Shown here in pieces: positions 49,231-61,585 of a DNA stretch of 64,000 bases; within the stretch, counting starts at the first letter, position 1, and each line of letters begins with the position of its first letter. The stretch comes from Paramecium octaurelia. Its lineage: Eukaryota; Ciliophora; Oligohymenophorea; Peniculida; Parameciidae. The notes under the pieces are model-generated. The model ran no database searches. It was not told where the DNA came from and saw only the letters and a program-made list of their open reading frames with translations. The position numbers were made by a program, and so were the translations under genes. The DNA lies in contig CAJJDP010000005.1 in the NCBI GenBank assembly GCA_905182995.1, positions 1 to 64,000 of the forward strand, read 5' to 3'.

Positions 49231-52200
49231 TCAATTTTATACTATTTGAGACAATTCCAAATTAAATGGTTCTTTTTAACTATTTAAAGAAAATTCATCA
49301 TTTTCTTTATTTCTTCTTTTGAGTTTAACAAGAGTTTGAACCTTTTCAACTGCAGTTTCAAGTAGAGTATCTACATCAGTAATTTTTTTTGTATCACAAA
49401 ATGGATCAATTGATTTTATTATTCTATTTAATAATCTTCTATATGTTTCATCTAAATTATATTTTTAATTTACCTTTCATTTTAAGTAACTACGATTTTA
49501 TCTAAGCATCATCCATTTACAACTTCATTTTTTATATTTCTTCATTTCTTTCTTTTAATAATTTATTGATCTCACTCATTTTTGTATTATGTTCTAAAAT
49601 AATAAAATATTTTTATACCTTAATGTTTTTAATGATATTGTTTAACTGTCTATGCAAATTGGTGTTCTTTTTCATTCTAATTTTTTTTTAACTATTTTAT
49701 TTCCTCCTTCAAGTTTTAATTTTATGTCTATAATTTTGTTAATTTATTTTCGTTTTCTACCATTGATTACTCTAAGAAGTGGGAATTATCACTCAATTAT
49801 TAATTAATCACATTTTTGTCTGATTCTATTTAATGATATGATTATTCTAATTGAGTATATTGATGTTATAATTAGGATATTTATTAATTAAAAGTTTCAT
49901 TTAATTTCTGTAATTCTTAATTTTCAAGTTCCTTTTATTTACTTACACAAATAGATTCACTTAATTAATTTTAAAGTCTTCTATTCTCTTAAGTCAAACC
50001 TGAATAATTATTTTCAATCAATTTTTATTGCTATTCAAGTGTTTTATTGGATTATTATAATTAACTATTTGCATGTAGAGTATTCTAAAGTTGTACTACA
50101 AGATCCTCCTTCTATTTTTATACAGTCTCTGCTTAAACTCTTGATTCATCCAAATTATTGTTTAAAATTTAGACTTTTTATTAATATTATTGCAATTCTT
50201 ATTGAGTTTAATTAAGTATAGATAATTACAATTGCTAATCATTAAGTTATTATTCATATTACATAATAATTAAATTAGATTAGTTTAATTTATCTTCAAA
50301 TTATTTTAGTTTTTATTTATTTTATTGAATAGCTTCATCTAAATTCTATTTTTCAATTTATTATTGTTCTAGTTAAGCGTCATTTTATTAACACACTTAA
50401 TTAAGATTACTTAATTGCTTTTTCTATTTTGCATTTGTTTCAAGTAGATTCTTATTTAATTCTTCAAGTTCATTTACTTAATCTTCTAGAATTTTAATTT
50501 TTTAATGGGATAGAATCTCTTTTTACATAATTTATGATAGTTTTCCTTATAAATCAGCATAATCTTTTTATTAAGTAGCAATCTACTCTAACAATTCATT
50601 TTACTTTGTATTAAATTATTGAACCTATTCATTTTATCTGGCACTAAACTATTAATAAGTTTATGCTTATTAGTTGCAATACATCTTTAATTATTCCTCT
50701 TAAACTAAAGTTAAGTCTTTTAATCTTTTAAGTTCTAAATCATTAAGCTTTATCTAATCCTTCAAAGATAGTGACTCAGCATGCAATGACTCAATTTCCT
50801 CTTTAAGTTCATGATTCTTTTCAGATGTAATGACTAATTAGGAGTCTGATTTCTTTAATTTTTATTTTAGAGTATCCAATTCTTCTTCTAACTTGTAGAT
50901 TTGGTTTAATTGTGCAAAAATGTCATCATCCTTTTGTTGTTTCAATTTTTCTAACTTTTATTCCTCTTCTTTAATTTTATTGTTTAAATCGTTAATAGTA
51001 ACTTTAGATTACGATAACTGATTTTGTAGTTGTTAGATAATCTATTCATTTTGATTATTTTCCAATTCTGAAAGATATTATTAACATTGTGATGTCAATA
51101 GTGTGATTTATTTCTTTTATTATTGTATTGTTTCATAGTATGAGTTTTTAGTTTATTCAAGTTCAGTTTAACTATCCTCAAATTGCTAGATTTTTTGATG
51201 CAATTAAGCATCCTTTTAAATAAATGTAGTAAGTTTTCCTTATAATTCTGCTTTTTCATTTTCTTACTACGCAATTTATGATAATAATTCATTTTGTTTC
51301 TAATTAAACTGTTGTGTCAATTCATTTTATCTTTACGTAAATTGCAATAGAGTCTATGTTTGTTGAGTACAATATTAGTTCAGTTATTCTTCTTAAAATG
51401 CACATAAATCTTTTAATCTCTTAATTTCAGCTTCATTTAATTTGATTTAATCTTTATTCTAGATTTACGAGGTGTTGAGAGATTCAATTTCAAATTTTTG
51501 TTCTTAGTTTTTTTCAATTAATAGACCTATTTAAGATTCTTGTTTCTTGAGTTTCAATTTGAGGGAATCGTACTCTTCTTCTAATTTATCAGTTTAACTT
51601 AATTGATTTTATATTTCTTAATCTTTATCTGATTTTAATTATTCATAATGAGTTTCTCCTTCTCTGATCTTCAAATTGAGTTAATTGATGGTTTGTTACG
51701 AGGAACTAATTACATTTTATAGTTCTTCAATTAATTGGATGTTTTAACAATTTAGTTCTTCTTGTTGGTTTTTTAATGCTTAATTTTCTGTTTAAAATGT
51801 TTGTAATTATTGATTCAATTGCAATAGTTCATCATCTTTCCTGTTTAAAATATCATTCAATTTTTTCAAACATACTTTTCTGTGTTTGCATTTTTCATTC
51901 AAGTTAACTATTTCCTATTACAAAGAATTAATCTAATCCTTGTATTAGTTGAGATGTTCGATATTGTCGAAAACCTTTCTGTTTACAAGGTCGCTGACAC
52001 TTTCATGATCATTTTTGAATTTCCTTAAATGATATTGTAAATGAGGATCAATTAAGTTCTTCTCTCGAACAGTTTCAACAAAGTCCCAACTGTTTTTGAG
52101 AAGTGATCTGATGGTTTGACTGAGCAATTAAGAATTCTTAGAAGTGAATGACATTTCATCCTAAAGAAAAGAGGATTTTATCTTTCTATCTGGAGATAAT

Positions 52201-52304
52201 CTAATTTGGGCAGCATTCAGGGATATAAGTCTTTAGTCAGATTCAGTATGTTGGAGTCTTGGTGACAACAAGTATTTTGCAAAGAATGTTTCACTGTCTA
52301 TCAT
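49231..52304 (-). CDS. Large coiled-coil protein with internal duplication
   Basis: 1008 residues; introns 49594-49618 and 49452-49473 (25 and 22 nt) leave 1009 codons. Residues 1-120 form a non-coil head (MIDSETFFAKYLLSPRLQHT; NSWDFVETVREKNLIDPHLQ). From about 125 to 920 it is almost pure coiled coil rich in Gln, Leu, Lys, Glu. Two successive units of about 231 codons are clearly homologous: each contains KLEEE...LK-x-KLKK, then KDQIKLN-x-x-E-x-KRLKDL and later QKQNELL or TKQNELLEQI. The tail (LDETYRRLLNRIIKSIDP) is globular. A cytoskeletal or basal-body role is likely for such proteins, but unproven. Confidence 0.8.
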
Positions 52305-52453
52305 TTATATTTAAATTTATAACGACAACTTTTAATTTTATGCTTTCTCATTTTAGAATAATGAGCAATCAAGAAATTAGTTTTACACTCAAACACTTAT
52401 ACAAGATGATTAGTAATGTAAAATATTAATCCAAAATTTGAATAAAAAGCATC

Positions 52454-53005
52454 TCATTTTGGTTTGACCTGCTAAATCTTCGCACTTAACCACTCGAGAC
52501 CTTAATCCAAACCAACTCCAGTCTTAGCACTTCCTCCAAAGCATTAAGAAGGATTCTTGTACTACTTCAATTCCAAATAATCAATAAAAAATTATGGATT
52601 TTGTGCATCTGGAGAATCCTATTTATTAGCATACACAAGAATCGGCAGGTCTTTACTGAATCCTGGAGTCTCCAACAGCAATTTGAATTCATCAAGGGCT
52701 ATGCCAAATCGGATTTTATCAGATGAATCTATTACAAAAATAAGACCATCAATCTATCTATATCAATCTTCTAATACTTTTGTTGCGTACTATTCCCACA
52801 TCCCTCTATATTAATTCTGCCCACTCATATCAGAGAATTAAAAGTTCAAGTTAAATTTCTCTACAGAATCCTTATTAAAACCAACTGTGGGTGCCACTGT
52901 TGCATTTTTCTCATTTTTCAGAGCATTTATGATACTTGTTTTCCCAGAATTATCCAAACCGACTACCAATACTTAAACTTTCCTTTTTCCAAAAGCTCCT
53001 CCCAT
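52454..53005 (-). CDS. ARL6: ARL6/BBS3-type small GTPase
   Basis: ARL6 in its GTP form recruits the BBSome to membranes for ciliary cargo traffic. 175 residues; a 24-nt intron at 52754-52777, which carries an in-frame TGA, leaves 176 codons. Gly2 (MGGAFGKRK) could be modified as in ARF proteins. P-loop GLDNSGKT at 16-23 with the ARL6-like continuation SIINALK, PTVGF (switch I), SDMSGQNQYRGMWEQY (ARL6 has DMSGQxxYRxxWExY where most ARFs have DVGGQ), [10 protein letters not shown] and YANKQD. The DMSGQ and W-E-x-Y features single out ARL6. Intact. Confidence 0.88.
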
Positions 53006-53176
53006 TATTAATCAAGAAATAATTTTAATAACCAATTAAAATAACCTAGAAAACATTCAAGTTCTATTTGTCTATGATAAACAATATAATATATGATAAG
53101 AACTACTATCTAAAAGATTAGTATAAGATTATAAAAGCATCATTATTATTAAATTAATTAAAAAAATAATACTACT

Positions 53177-54209
53177 TCATTAATGTTTAATTGACTATGA
53201 GTGAATTCTAAATTGTTAGTAATTTACAAATTATATTGATGGCTGTTGGAATCTCTCTGCTATTAGTCTTCTGTTCAATTTATAAAAGTCTAATACTGGC
53301 TATGCAGTATCAAAACTATGTTTTCTCTTTTTCAATATGATATCATTCAATGTCTTGCATTTAGGTTGTGTATCCTATCATCTCAAATGTAAATATTTAC
53401 TCTTTTTAGTTGTAACAATTATTCTATGTACTATTAATCATCTAAGTGTTCGTCTTCGTATGTGAATACTGACTTTTTTTATTAATCAGTTTTTATCTCT
53501 GTGCTTTGGTCTAAAAAAAATACTTGTTTCTTCAATTTCCTATTTTGCTGTTATAACTGTTCAATTTATACTTTTTACTACTTTAGCAAGACTTCCAAAT
53601 GATATTAAAAAAAGATACTTTCTATTTAATATTTGCTTCAAATTTTTGTTTCTCATTGTTTTCAAAATTCAAAAATAAGTTCATTGATTGTGGCAAGCTA
53701 GGTTTGTAAAGTTAATCAATGGGGAAATCATCGAGTGCAGCTTATTTTGCAAATTCGCTATCGTATAATTCCAAATCTACAAAGTAGAACAGCAATTAAG
53801 ATAATTTTTGAGATAAATATAAATTTCTTGTTTTTAACCCTTCTATTTCAACAATTAAATCTTATGTAACGTTGATCTCCTCTTGATGCTCCGTGTTGAT
53901 CTGTTGAATTTCCTTTTAATCCTTTTAGGTTTCAACCAATAAAGATTTCTGCATTATTGTAGCTTGTTGTCTTAAAATCAGTTCTTATTCGACCATTATA
54001 TCATGTTTTTCAGCATTTTTTTTTTCCAGTTAGAGTAATTGAAGATTGTATTTAAGTATATTGTTATTTTCTTCAAGGACTTGAGTGGCAAGCTTTTCTT
54101 TGATTGATTACAACTCTTTATCTATGATGGATAGGAGTTTAGCCTTTTATTTGATTTATTCTCGCTCAAATTCAAATTTGATAGATTTACTCAATCGACC
54201 CGATTCCAT
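53177..54209 (-). CDS. Coiled-coil protein
   Basis: 322 residues starting MESGRLSKSIKFEFEREQIK; candidate introns 53581-53618 (38 nt, long for this genome) and 53375-53400 (26 nt) leave 323 codons. Residues 10-145 are coiled coil; a middle segment reads FYFVDLELYDSEFAKQAALD; a second short coil follows and the C-terminus is basic. No family recognised. The 38-nt intron is the least certain part. Its ATG lies 14 bases from the ATG of the divergent NOC1 gene. Confidence 0.65.
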
Positions 54210-54223
54210 AATTAATATAAATT

Positions 54224-56094
54224 ATGGTAAAAAAAATTGAGGATTCTTTTAATCATGCCTAAAAACTATATGAGTATTAGGAGAAGAAAATAAGGAGGGA
54301 TAAGCCAGCCTCTGATACATAATTGATGCAGAAATTACTTCATTCAGGAACCATTGCAGATAAAATATCGGCCTTGTCAATATCAATCAAAGAAAACCCA
54401 GATCATGCATTAGGCTCCTTAAATAAGCTATTAGAAATTGTATACCCGTTTATAATATGTTTAGGCTGCATTACCTTCAAGGGAGAAAAGCTTAAAAGCC
54501 TTATTTTAACTAAAGGATTTATTTGTTCATTTAATTTTAAAGAGAGGTGTTCCATGCAATTTTGAAGAATCCAACCTAACCGATGAATTATAGAAATATT
54601 ATTGGCATGGAATTAACTAAGTGTTAATAAAGACCTGTGAAGTTCTCATCAAGGCTTCCGAAGATGTTTTACCATATGTGCGAAGACAAATTATTTTAAT
54701 GATGCTTGAATTGCATTGTGCTCATCCAATCTATACAAAGGAATTAGTCAAGGAACTTGTCAATAAATTCGGTGACAAAGAGAAAACTTTAGTCACTTTA
54801 CTGACAAAGAAGCTTTCAGGAGAATTATCAGTAATATTTCTTATTAATAATAGAAAAAACCTGCATTAACTTATCCATTCTTAAAAGAGGCTTATGGATT
54901 CATGTATCGACCCAATTTATCTCAAGAAGCTTAATACTATTGCCTTAATTTTATTAACACCATTAATTTATAAACTCAAGAAACCAGCACTGTAGCTTAT
55001 ATGCTTAAAATTTTCTTCATCTTTTTCAAAAAGATCATGAAGATTCCTCAAGCTGATTAAAAATGCTCTAAATTATTTAGTCAGATTTTAAAAGGAATTA
55101 ACAAGACTCTCCCATATGGACAATCATTCTTAGATTAATTAAAAGAATTATATAAGGAAAATGAAAAACTCATATATAAACTAATTGCAACATCAGACAA
55201 CTTTAAAATAAAGATCTAAACCCTCTATTTTGTGTATTAAATATCAGATCTCAATGCTCACTTTTATAGAAGTCTTTATGAGATTGTATAATTATTATAA
55301 TACATTTTTAGTTATTATCCTAGGAAATTCAAAACACGAGCTTAGCCGAGTTATTCTTTGATTTGTTATTTTTGTCTATAAAACAAGATAATGAAATTGT
55401 GAGATAAAAAGCAATCATCAAGAGATTACTATAAGTATCAATGCATTCTAATCTATCATTTACAATTACAGCATTGATTTGTGTTCAAAAGCTGTGCATA
55501 GAATTACCATAATTGTTGGAAGAGGCCAATGAAGAATTGGAGTATTAATATTACAAAAGAGATCCATTATTTTCTGGAGCCTCATCTTTTTTGAATGAAA
55601 TCCGAGCATTTACTTCACATTACCATAATAAAGCGCAATAGATTGCTAAATAGATTTTGGATAAAGATCAAAATATTTCATAGAAGGTCAATCCTCTTTT
55701 GGAATATTCATAAAGTGCCTTTTTGGCTAAATTTGTAGAAGCAAAAAATAGAGTCACAAATAGAATATCTAATTTATCAGGATCTGTGATTAATGAAGAA
55801 TAATTTAAATTAAGATATGAAAAATAAAGATAATAGGACAATTAACTTAAATAGCAAAGCAAACCTTAAAGAAAAAGTAGCATAACAAGTGAAGATGCAT
55901 TTGCAGATGAATTGTTTGAGAAAGAATTACAAAAAGGAAACTTTTCAGATGAGGATGAAATAGATTTGAGTATGGATGAAGATGAAGATGAATTAGATTT
56001 AAATGAAGATGAAACCTAAAATGAAAACTAACCAAAATAAATTCCAGTGATTATGAGAAAGATTTATAAAAGACATAAATTGTTAAAAAAATGA
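54224..56094 (+). CDS. NOC1/MAK21/CEBPZ-family ribosome biogenesis factor
   Basis: NOC1 (MAK21, CEBPZ) works with NOC2 in early 60S pre-ribosome assembly and export from the nucleolus. 598 residues; introns 54440-54464, 54831-54853 and 55286-55311 leave 599 codons. N-terminal helical repeats start KKIRRDKPASDTQLMQKLLH; the CBF/MAK21 domain covers about 270-470, with YRSLYEILL, a conserved RDPLFSGASSFLNEI block and HYHNKAQQIA. The C-terminus is strongly acidic then basic (DEDEIDLSMDEDEDELD, ending YKRHKLLKK), as in the family. It is shorter than the yeast protein, mainly at the N-terminus. Confidence 0.88.
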
Positions 56095-56229
56095 ATGATT
56101 TATTGTTATTTAGAAATTGTTAATATAAATTTAATAATATTATTAATTTTTTAGTTCATTACCTCAATTTATAGTTAGAATTTCATAGTTTTGTTTGAAT
56201 GTGAATATATTTAGATAATTTTGAATAGA

Positions 56230-57754
56230 TCATAATCGTTTAAATGGCATAAATGTATCCAAATGTCTTTTAGTTGTTCTTGGACTGAAGAGATGTCTAT
56301 GATAATTAACTTGAGTTGGTATTAATTAATTCTTAGAATTATAGAAATGATCTAAATTATGAATGGTTTATTTTTCAACACTTTAGTTTTTCGAGAGTGA
56401 AGTGTGTTGTCTGAATTTCTTTTGTTTAGAATGATTTAATTCAAAAAATGGAACAAATGGCTCAGAAATGAGTTTTTTATGCTTGGGTGAAAGAACTCTA
56501 TATTAAAGTTATTATACCTCTTTGTAGCAAATGCATAGCTTAGAAAAGACTCATAATCTTTGTCTCCCTTGTATCTTTCCTCAATTGATTACGGAGACAC
56601 ATTTTGTTTTTTCCTATCATGAAGAGACATTCGATCACTCAACAATCTCTTTAATCTAGATTAATGAAACTCTTTCTCTGCTTGATTATTCTCATTTTGT
56701 TAATCAAATTATAAGACTATATTGACAGGAATCAAATATAATTCACATTAGCATGATTTTGAAATGGCTCTGTACTATCGAAATTATTATTGCCCAATAT
56801 CTTAATGTCCAAATACACAACCCACTTATAATAGAGAAATTGATATTTGTTTAGTCTTATTTACTACCTTAAGCAATTCAACTTCTCCTGACTTTATGAA
56901 GTAAATATACTCTGGTATTGAGTTTTCATAATATATCACTGAAAATATAGAAAACTTTTAGACTATAATGTGTTCGATCATTCCTTTTAATTTACCATCA
57001 GATAATTATCTAAACAGTGAATAATTTCTCAACAATTGAATCTTTTCATTTCTTACTTATTAATGATATTGCTATAGAATATTTTAAAAGTCATTGTTTG
57101 TTAGTGTTAAGAGTAAACAATCAGTCACACATAGGACTGTTGCTGTTCTCCTTACATGACCTATTAATGCTATTTCTCCAAATTGATCACCTTATTGACA
57201 CATATTTACAATCTTCAAGCTGGGAAATCTCTTTTTAATTAATTGATCCAATGCTTTATCAACTTAAAAGTTATTTGGATTATGATTATATTCATCTATA
57301 ATTGCATCTTAATCAAACTGTTTTAGGTTCTTCATTCCCAAAAAGTTTGAATATGCCTATTATATGATAATATCTTTCAATGAGTCATTTGAAGATTTTG
57401 GACTCCCTTAAACATCACTTTAATGATATTCATCCAAAATCTATTTATGACTTATCATTCTATTTTTCGGACATAAGATCGCAACTTTCCCCTACATTAT
57501 AATATAAAACAACTCAACGTTATTAGATCCTAAATAATTATTGCAATGTCTTTACCATAATGAAATAAAACATCTTCTTACTTTGCTTCAATTAAATTTA
57601 ACTTTTTCAACATTTGATAATACAAAATGCTGTCAAATATTTCTCTTTTCTCTTTAAAAAACCTAAGATCTGCCACTATTTTACTAATATATTCAACACT
57701 TTCCTTCTTTTTCTATTTCTAACAAAATACTTATTTTAAGTGTTCATATAACAT
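56230..57754 (-). CDS. Cyclic-nucleotide-binding-domain protein (one frame break)
   Basis: About 500 residues; intron 57530-57555. A first cNMP-binding fold begins near residue 50 (LFYIIMQGKVAIL), is interrupted by about 100 polar residues, and resumes with QQGDQFGEIALIGHVRRTATVLC, whose F-G-E-I-A-L ... R-x-T-A core is the phosphate-binding cassette. A second, weaker fold follows (FSVIYYENSIPEYIYFIKSG) whose cassette is lost (CVFGHQDI). The C-terminus reads HRHLFSPRTTKRHLDTFMPF to a TGA at 56230-56232, but reaching it needs one added base in an A run near 56380; without it the frame runs on. No kinase domain, so it may be a cNMP sensor lacking an output, or a protein-kinase-regulatory-like protein. 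Confidence 0.7.
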
Positions 57755-58525
57755 TATTAATATAAATATTTATATTTATTTACAAGACAAAATGTATTAC
57801 ACAAATATATATCATCAATAGGTAAAGAGAAATATCAAATATTTTGAATAAATAATTGCTTTTACATCTCTCTCATATTTTAGAAAAGGAGTTAAAAGAA
57901 ATCAATGAAGTATTTTAAATTTCCTCTTAAAATATAAGCTGATTACTTCTTTTTCAGAACATCCACAAAAGTTCTTCAAAATTATATTATATTTGATATA
58001 AAATTATTTACTAAAATTTATAATTTTTATTTCTATTTTAAGTGTCATATATTATATTTTTAGATTAATATTTTATTGCTTTCAGTGAACCTTAATGAAC
58101 TTCAAGGAATTATGTTATCAGAATGTATTGCTTCTCTAATCTCAAATGTTCACCATTTAATACGAATAATAGAACATTACTCTTTTAGGGGATATTTATC
58201 TTTTTTATTTTATTTATCAATACACCAAGTGAATTTCTATATTATAAATTATTAAGATATTTAAATCACCATTCCCTAATTCCATACCAACATTACAATA
58301 AATTCTTATAGTTGTTTTTGTCTAATAGCAACATTTTTAGTCTCAAGAACATTATTTTAATATTCTGTAACTCTTCCATCTCCTAATTTGTTATAATGTA
58401 GTTTAAGGTTAAACATTGCATGATGATTTATTGTAATATCTTAAATATATTGCATTTCAATAGATTTTTTTGTTTTATGTATTTATACAAGTGCACAACT
58501 AAAATTATATATAAAAATAATTATT
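57755..58525. other. Intergenic, AT-rich
   Basis: About 770 bases, the longest gap in the right half. No sustained protein-like frame, RNA gene or repeat recognised on either strand. Confidence 0.5.
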
Positions 58526-58750
58526 ATGAAAGCCTTAAAACCTTGGAAATACCCTAATTCGGTTGAGATTTCGGAAGCCAACCACTTGATACTAAAAAGA
58601 TTGGCGTAAATAGACAGAAGACCTTTCTATAACTTCAAGGATTAAATGAAGGAATTTCGCAAGCATATCGAAATAGTTGAGAATCGAAAAAAATGGTTTG
58701 CTATATCTAGAAGTTATTCTCCAGTTCCATATCGCAGAAGGAAGTTGTGA
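58526..58750 (+). CDS. Small basic protein
   Basis: 74 residues, no intron (75 codons): MKALKPWKYPNSVEISEANH, then LILKRLAQIDRRP, and a basic, aromatic tail ending PYRRRKL before TGA. Charged and compact with no low-complexity bias, unlike chance frames nearby. The segment EANHLILKRLAQI weakly recalls the CFAP97/hemingway motif but the rest does not match, so I leave it unnamed. It converges on the ankyrin gene, 44 bases away. Confidence 0.55.
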
Positions 58751-58794
58751 CTATTATTAGATATTTTTTTTTTATAAATAACAAGTAATTAAGA

Positions 58795-60008
58795 TCATAT
58801 TAAACTGAGGTAATCTTTTTATTAAGTCCATTTGGCCATAATTTGCAACTAAAATAGATAATGAGAATAGATGTTACCCTTCTAACTTTAGTCAAGAGAT
58901 TTTTAGCCTTTTCATTAGATTCTAAGACAGTTTTCAAATCAGTAATAGCAGTACTCCAAGGATATGCACCGTGAGCCAATAGAATATGAGTGATTTCCAA
59001 ATGGTTTTCCTCAATAGATAATATTAATGGTGTTCTGTATAAGATATCAACTCCATCAACATCGGAATGGTATTACAAAAGCAATTCTACTAGTTGTACA
59101 TAACCTTTTTTACAGGCCCAGTGAAGAGCAGTCATATTATAAAAATCGAAATCAAAAACAAGATAAGGATTGATTGATAGAAAGTTAGAGACTTCATCTA
59201 TTTGATTCTTTTTGGCTGCATGAATAAATTGTTTTGAAAGTGGTTTCTCATATGGTTTCTTTGAAAATATCTTATTTTGCATCACATATTTAATAGTCAG
59301 GCCCAATTTCTTGATCTTGTTAATGGCTCTCAACAGTAATTATCGAAGCTGTTTCTTTGACCGAGGAGGATAAGGTAATACACTTTTAGGTACTATCGGT
59401 TTTACATATGTTTAGGATGGCAAAGTGTTAAAGTTCGTGTCTTCCTTGGTTTGTCTTGGTGATTCATCCATTTGCATAGGCGAAAAGTTCAATTTCTTTA
59501 ACATCCCATAAACATCCTTATCACAATAGTCACTCCTATACATTCTGAAAGTTTTTTGACATGAAGGTTTGTATTGGGAAGTAGAATGTTTACTGGGTTC
59601 TGTTACATTACGAATAGGTAAGATATTCATTGTCTTTTTATTAATGTTTATTTATTATTTAGTATTTGCCCTCTTTCTTGGGTTTTGAATGATCACTGAA
59701 GGAGGATGCACTTTTATTTCTGTACTACTCTGCAGTTTGACTCCATAATTTACGATATTCTTCAAAGAATGATTCCTAAGAAATTCTCTAATCTATTCAT
59801 CTGTTGGAATTGTTATTTTATGTCTTTTTAATAATGAAATCATCTTATTAGGAGGTAATACAAAAAATTTAAAATCTTCACTAAACAAAGGCCTCACTGC
59901 AGGTTTTTATTTCATCTTAGGATACCATGGTCTATCAGTATTTATTGTTCTCATTGATTAATTTGATGATTAAACTATTAATCTTCGATAATAATCTTCA
60001 TCAAACAT
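58795..60008 (-). CDS. Ankyrin-repeat protein
   Basis: 394 residues from ATG 60008; intron 58849-58877 (29 nt) leaves 395 codons. Residues 1-125 are basic and Pro/Ser-rich (DRPWYPKMKQKPAVRPLF, then KMISLLKRHKITIPT). The frame continues without any TGA through an AT-rich stretch into a second ATG at 59630 (MNILPIRNVTEPSK), so I treat it as one gene; two genes would need a stop that is not there. Ankyrin repeats occupy about 245-350: MTALHWACKKGYVQLVELLL, YRTPLILSIEENHLEITHIL. Ankyrins bind proteins; no other domain is visible. Confidence 0.7.
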
Positions 60009-60112
60009 TATTTTATTAATTGTATTTTATATATTTATTTTATACTCTTCCTCAAACTAAAATTTATTTAATCAAAAGTATATTATTTGTATAAAAAATA
60101 AAGAAAATTAAA

Positions 60113-61220
60113 ATGCTTTAAGGTTCATATTCACAACAAAGCAAAATCAATGAATCAACGATCACTTTTTACGTTATTGTAAGTCTAAGATCCCAAAATA
60201 TTACTCTTTAATGTGAAATTGAACCTGAATTGCCATTTAAGAAGGTCATGCTTGAAATAGCAAATGAAATATACGCAGAAATAGGAAGCATAGTTTCAAT
60301 CCTACCCTTTTTATATTAAATTAAAAGCTTAACTGGGAAATGATCTTGAGTTATAACTAAATGACTCAAGATCTCTTATAGATTTGGGTTTTACAAACAA
60401 TTGCACACTCTAGATGAGAGAAAAACAAACCCAATAAAAAGTCTTTAATACAAGAATATATAAAGTACATGTGGAGTTGAAAGTTAAGAAAATAGAACTA
60501 TTTATAGAATAATTTCAAACTACTCCAATATCCTGTGTTTTTCATGATATTTTAGTCTAATTATTTTAAAATCCTCAACTCAAAATTGCTCGTCCATTGG
60601 CTTTTTTTATAGATGGAACAGAAATTCAACCATATGATCTTCGATAAATATAAGAGTTTTAAACTGGCAAAGGTATTATAGTAAAATCAATCGATCCAAA
60701 TGAAGTACCCAATTAAAATTCTATCGAAAAATTCCAATTTGCAATGTATCAGAGTAAGGAGATTAAACATTATTTGAAAAAACAGATAAAAATATAGTTG
60801 GATGACGATATGGAAATGTATGACTATAATGATATTCCTCTAGATGAATTAGTTCAAAAACATGTTAAAATTAAATTAAGGTAATATTTTAAACAAAGTT
60901 ATTTTATCAATGATGAAATAATAATATTTGAGCTCGAAAATATTTATGCTTTAAATGATTTCAAGCTTGACATCTAATAATTTGATGAATCATAGTAGAT
61001 AAATTATTATTTTATTGGAGATTTTTATAAGAAATATCAAATTCATAGTATTATAGATAAAAACAACTATTATTTTGAAAAATATTTGCCAATAGACACT
61101 TCAAATACAGGACTCTAAAAATATATCAATCATTAAATATTTGGACTTAATTAACATAATTACCAGAAAGAATTTATTTTTAAAGAGGACTAATTTGTTC
61201 TGAAATATTCTAAGATCTGA
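60113..61220 (+). CDS. Unidentified protein (one unresolved junction)
   Basis: About 368 residues from ATG 60113 (MLQGSYSQQSKINESTITFY) to TGA 61218-61220. The first 60 codons and everything after about 60330 are good coding sequence, but they are in frames one base apart. No short intron of the needed length (3n+1) is visible between, and dropping one A of the AAA run near 60338 joins them. The N-terminal 110 residues after joining have a beta/alpha pattern a little like a ubiquitin-like fold (LELQLNDSRSLIDLGFTNNC). The rest is charged with several QYxxK-type blocks. No family recognised. Confidence 0.5.
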
Positions 61221-61585
61221 AACTGAATCGAAAAATGTATAAAGTGTGAACTTTTTCCAGATTAAAATCTTTGTTATTCTAACGAAATAGTTAATACAAT
61301 TCTATCTAAATATATCTTAATTTGCTTATTTTTACAATGGAAAATTTATAATAATTCTTTCACAAATTATTGAAAGTCTAATTATTAAATTATCCATTCA
61401 GTCTCTGAGTCCTTATTTTTGTCTAAATTATAGTGACAATTAATTTAAATATAATAAAATCTAACTAATTTATAATGTAATATATTTTACCATAAATATT
61501 ATTTGATTGTATTTTAAACCAGTAATTATAATCTAAAATGATATAAAAGGCATTTAGTCAACTATTTCTTAAGGTATATTAATGA
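61221..61585. other. Intergenic, AT-rich
   Basis: About 365 bases with no recognised gene, RNA or repeat. Confidence 0.5.

Noticed and set aside
53581..53618. A 27-nt intron in place of the 38-nt one
   Set aside because: The shorter splice keeps the frame but runs into a TGA within about 20 codons; the 38-nt version gives a continuous protein to a natural stop.
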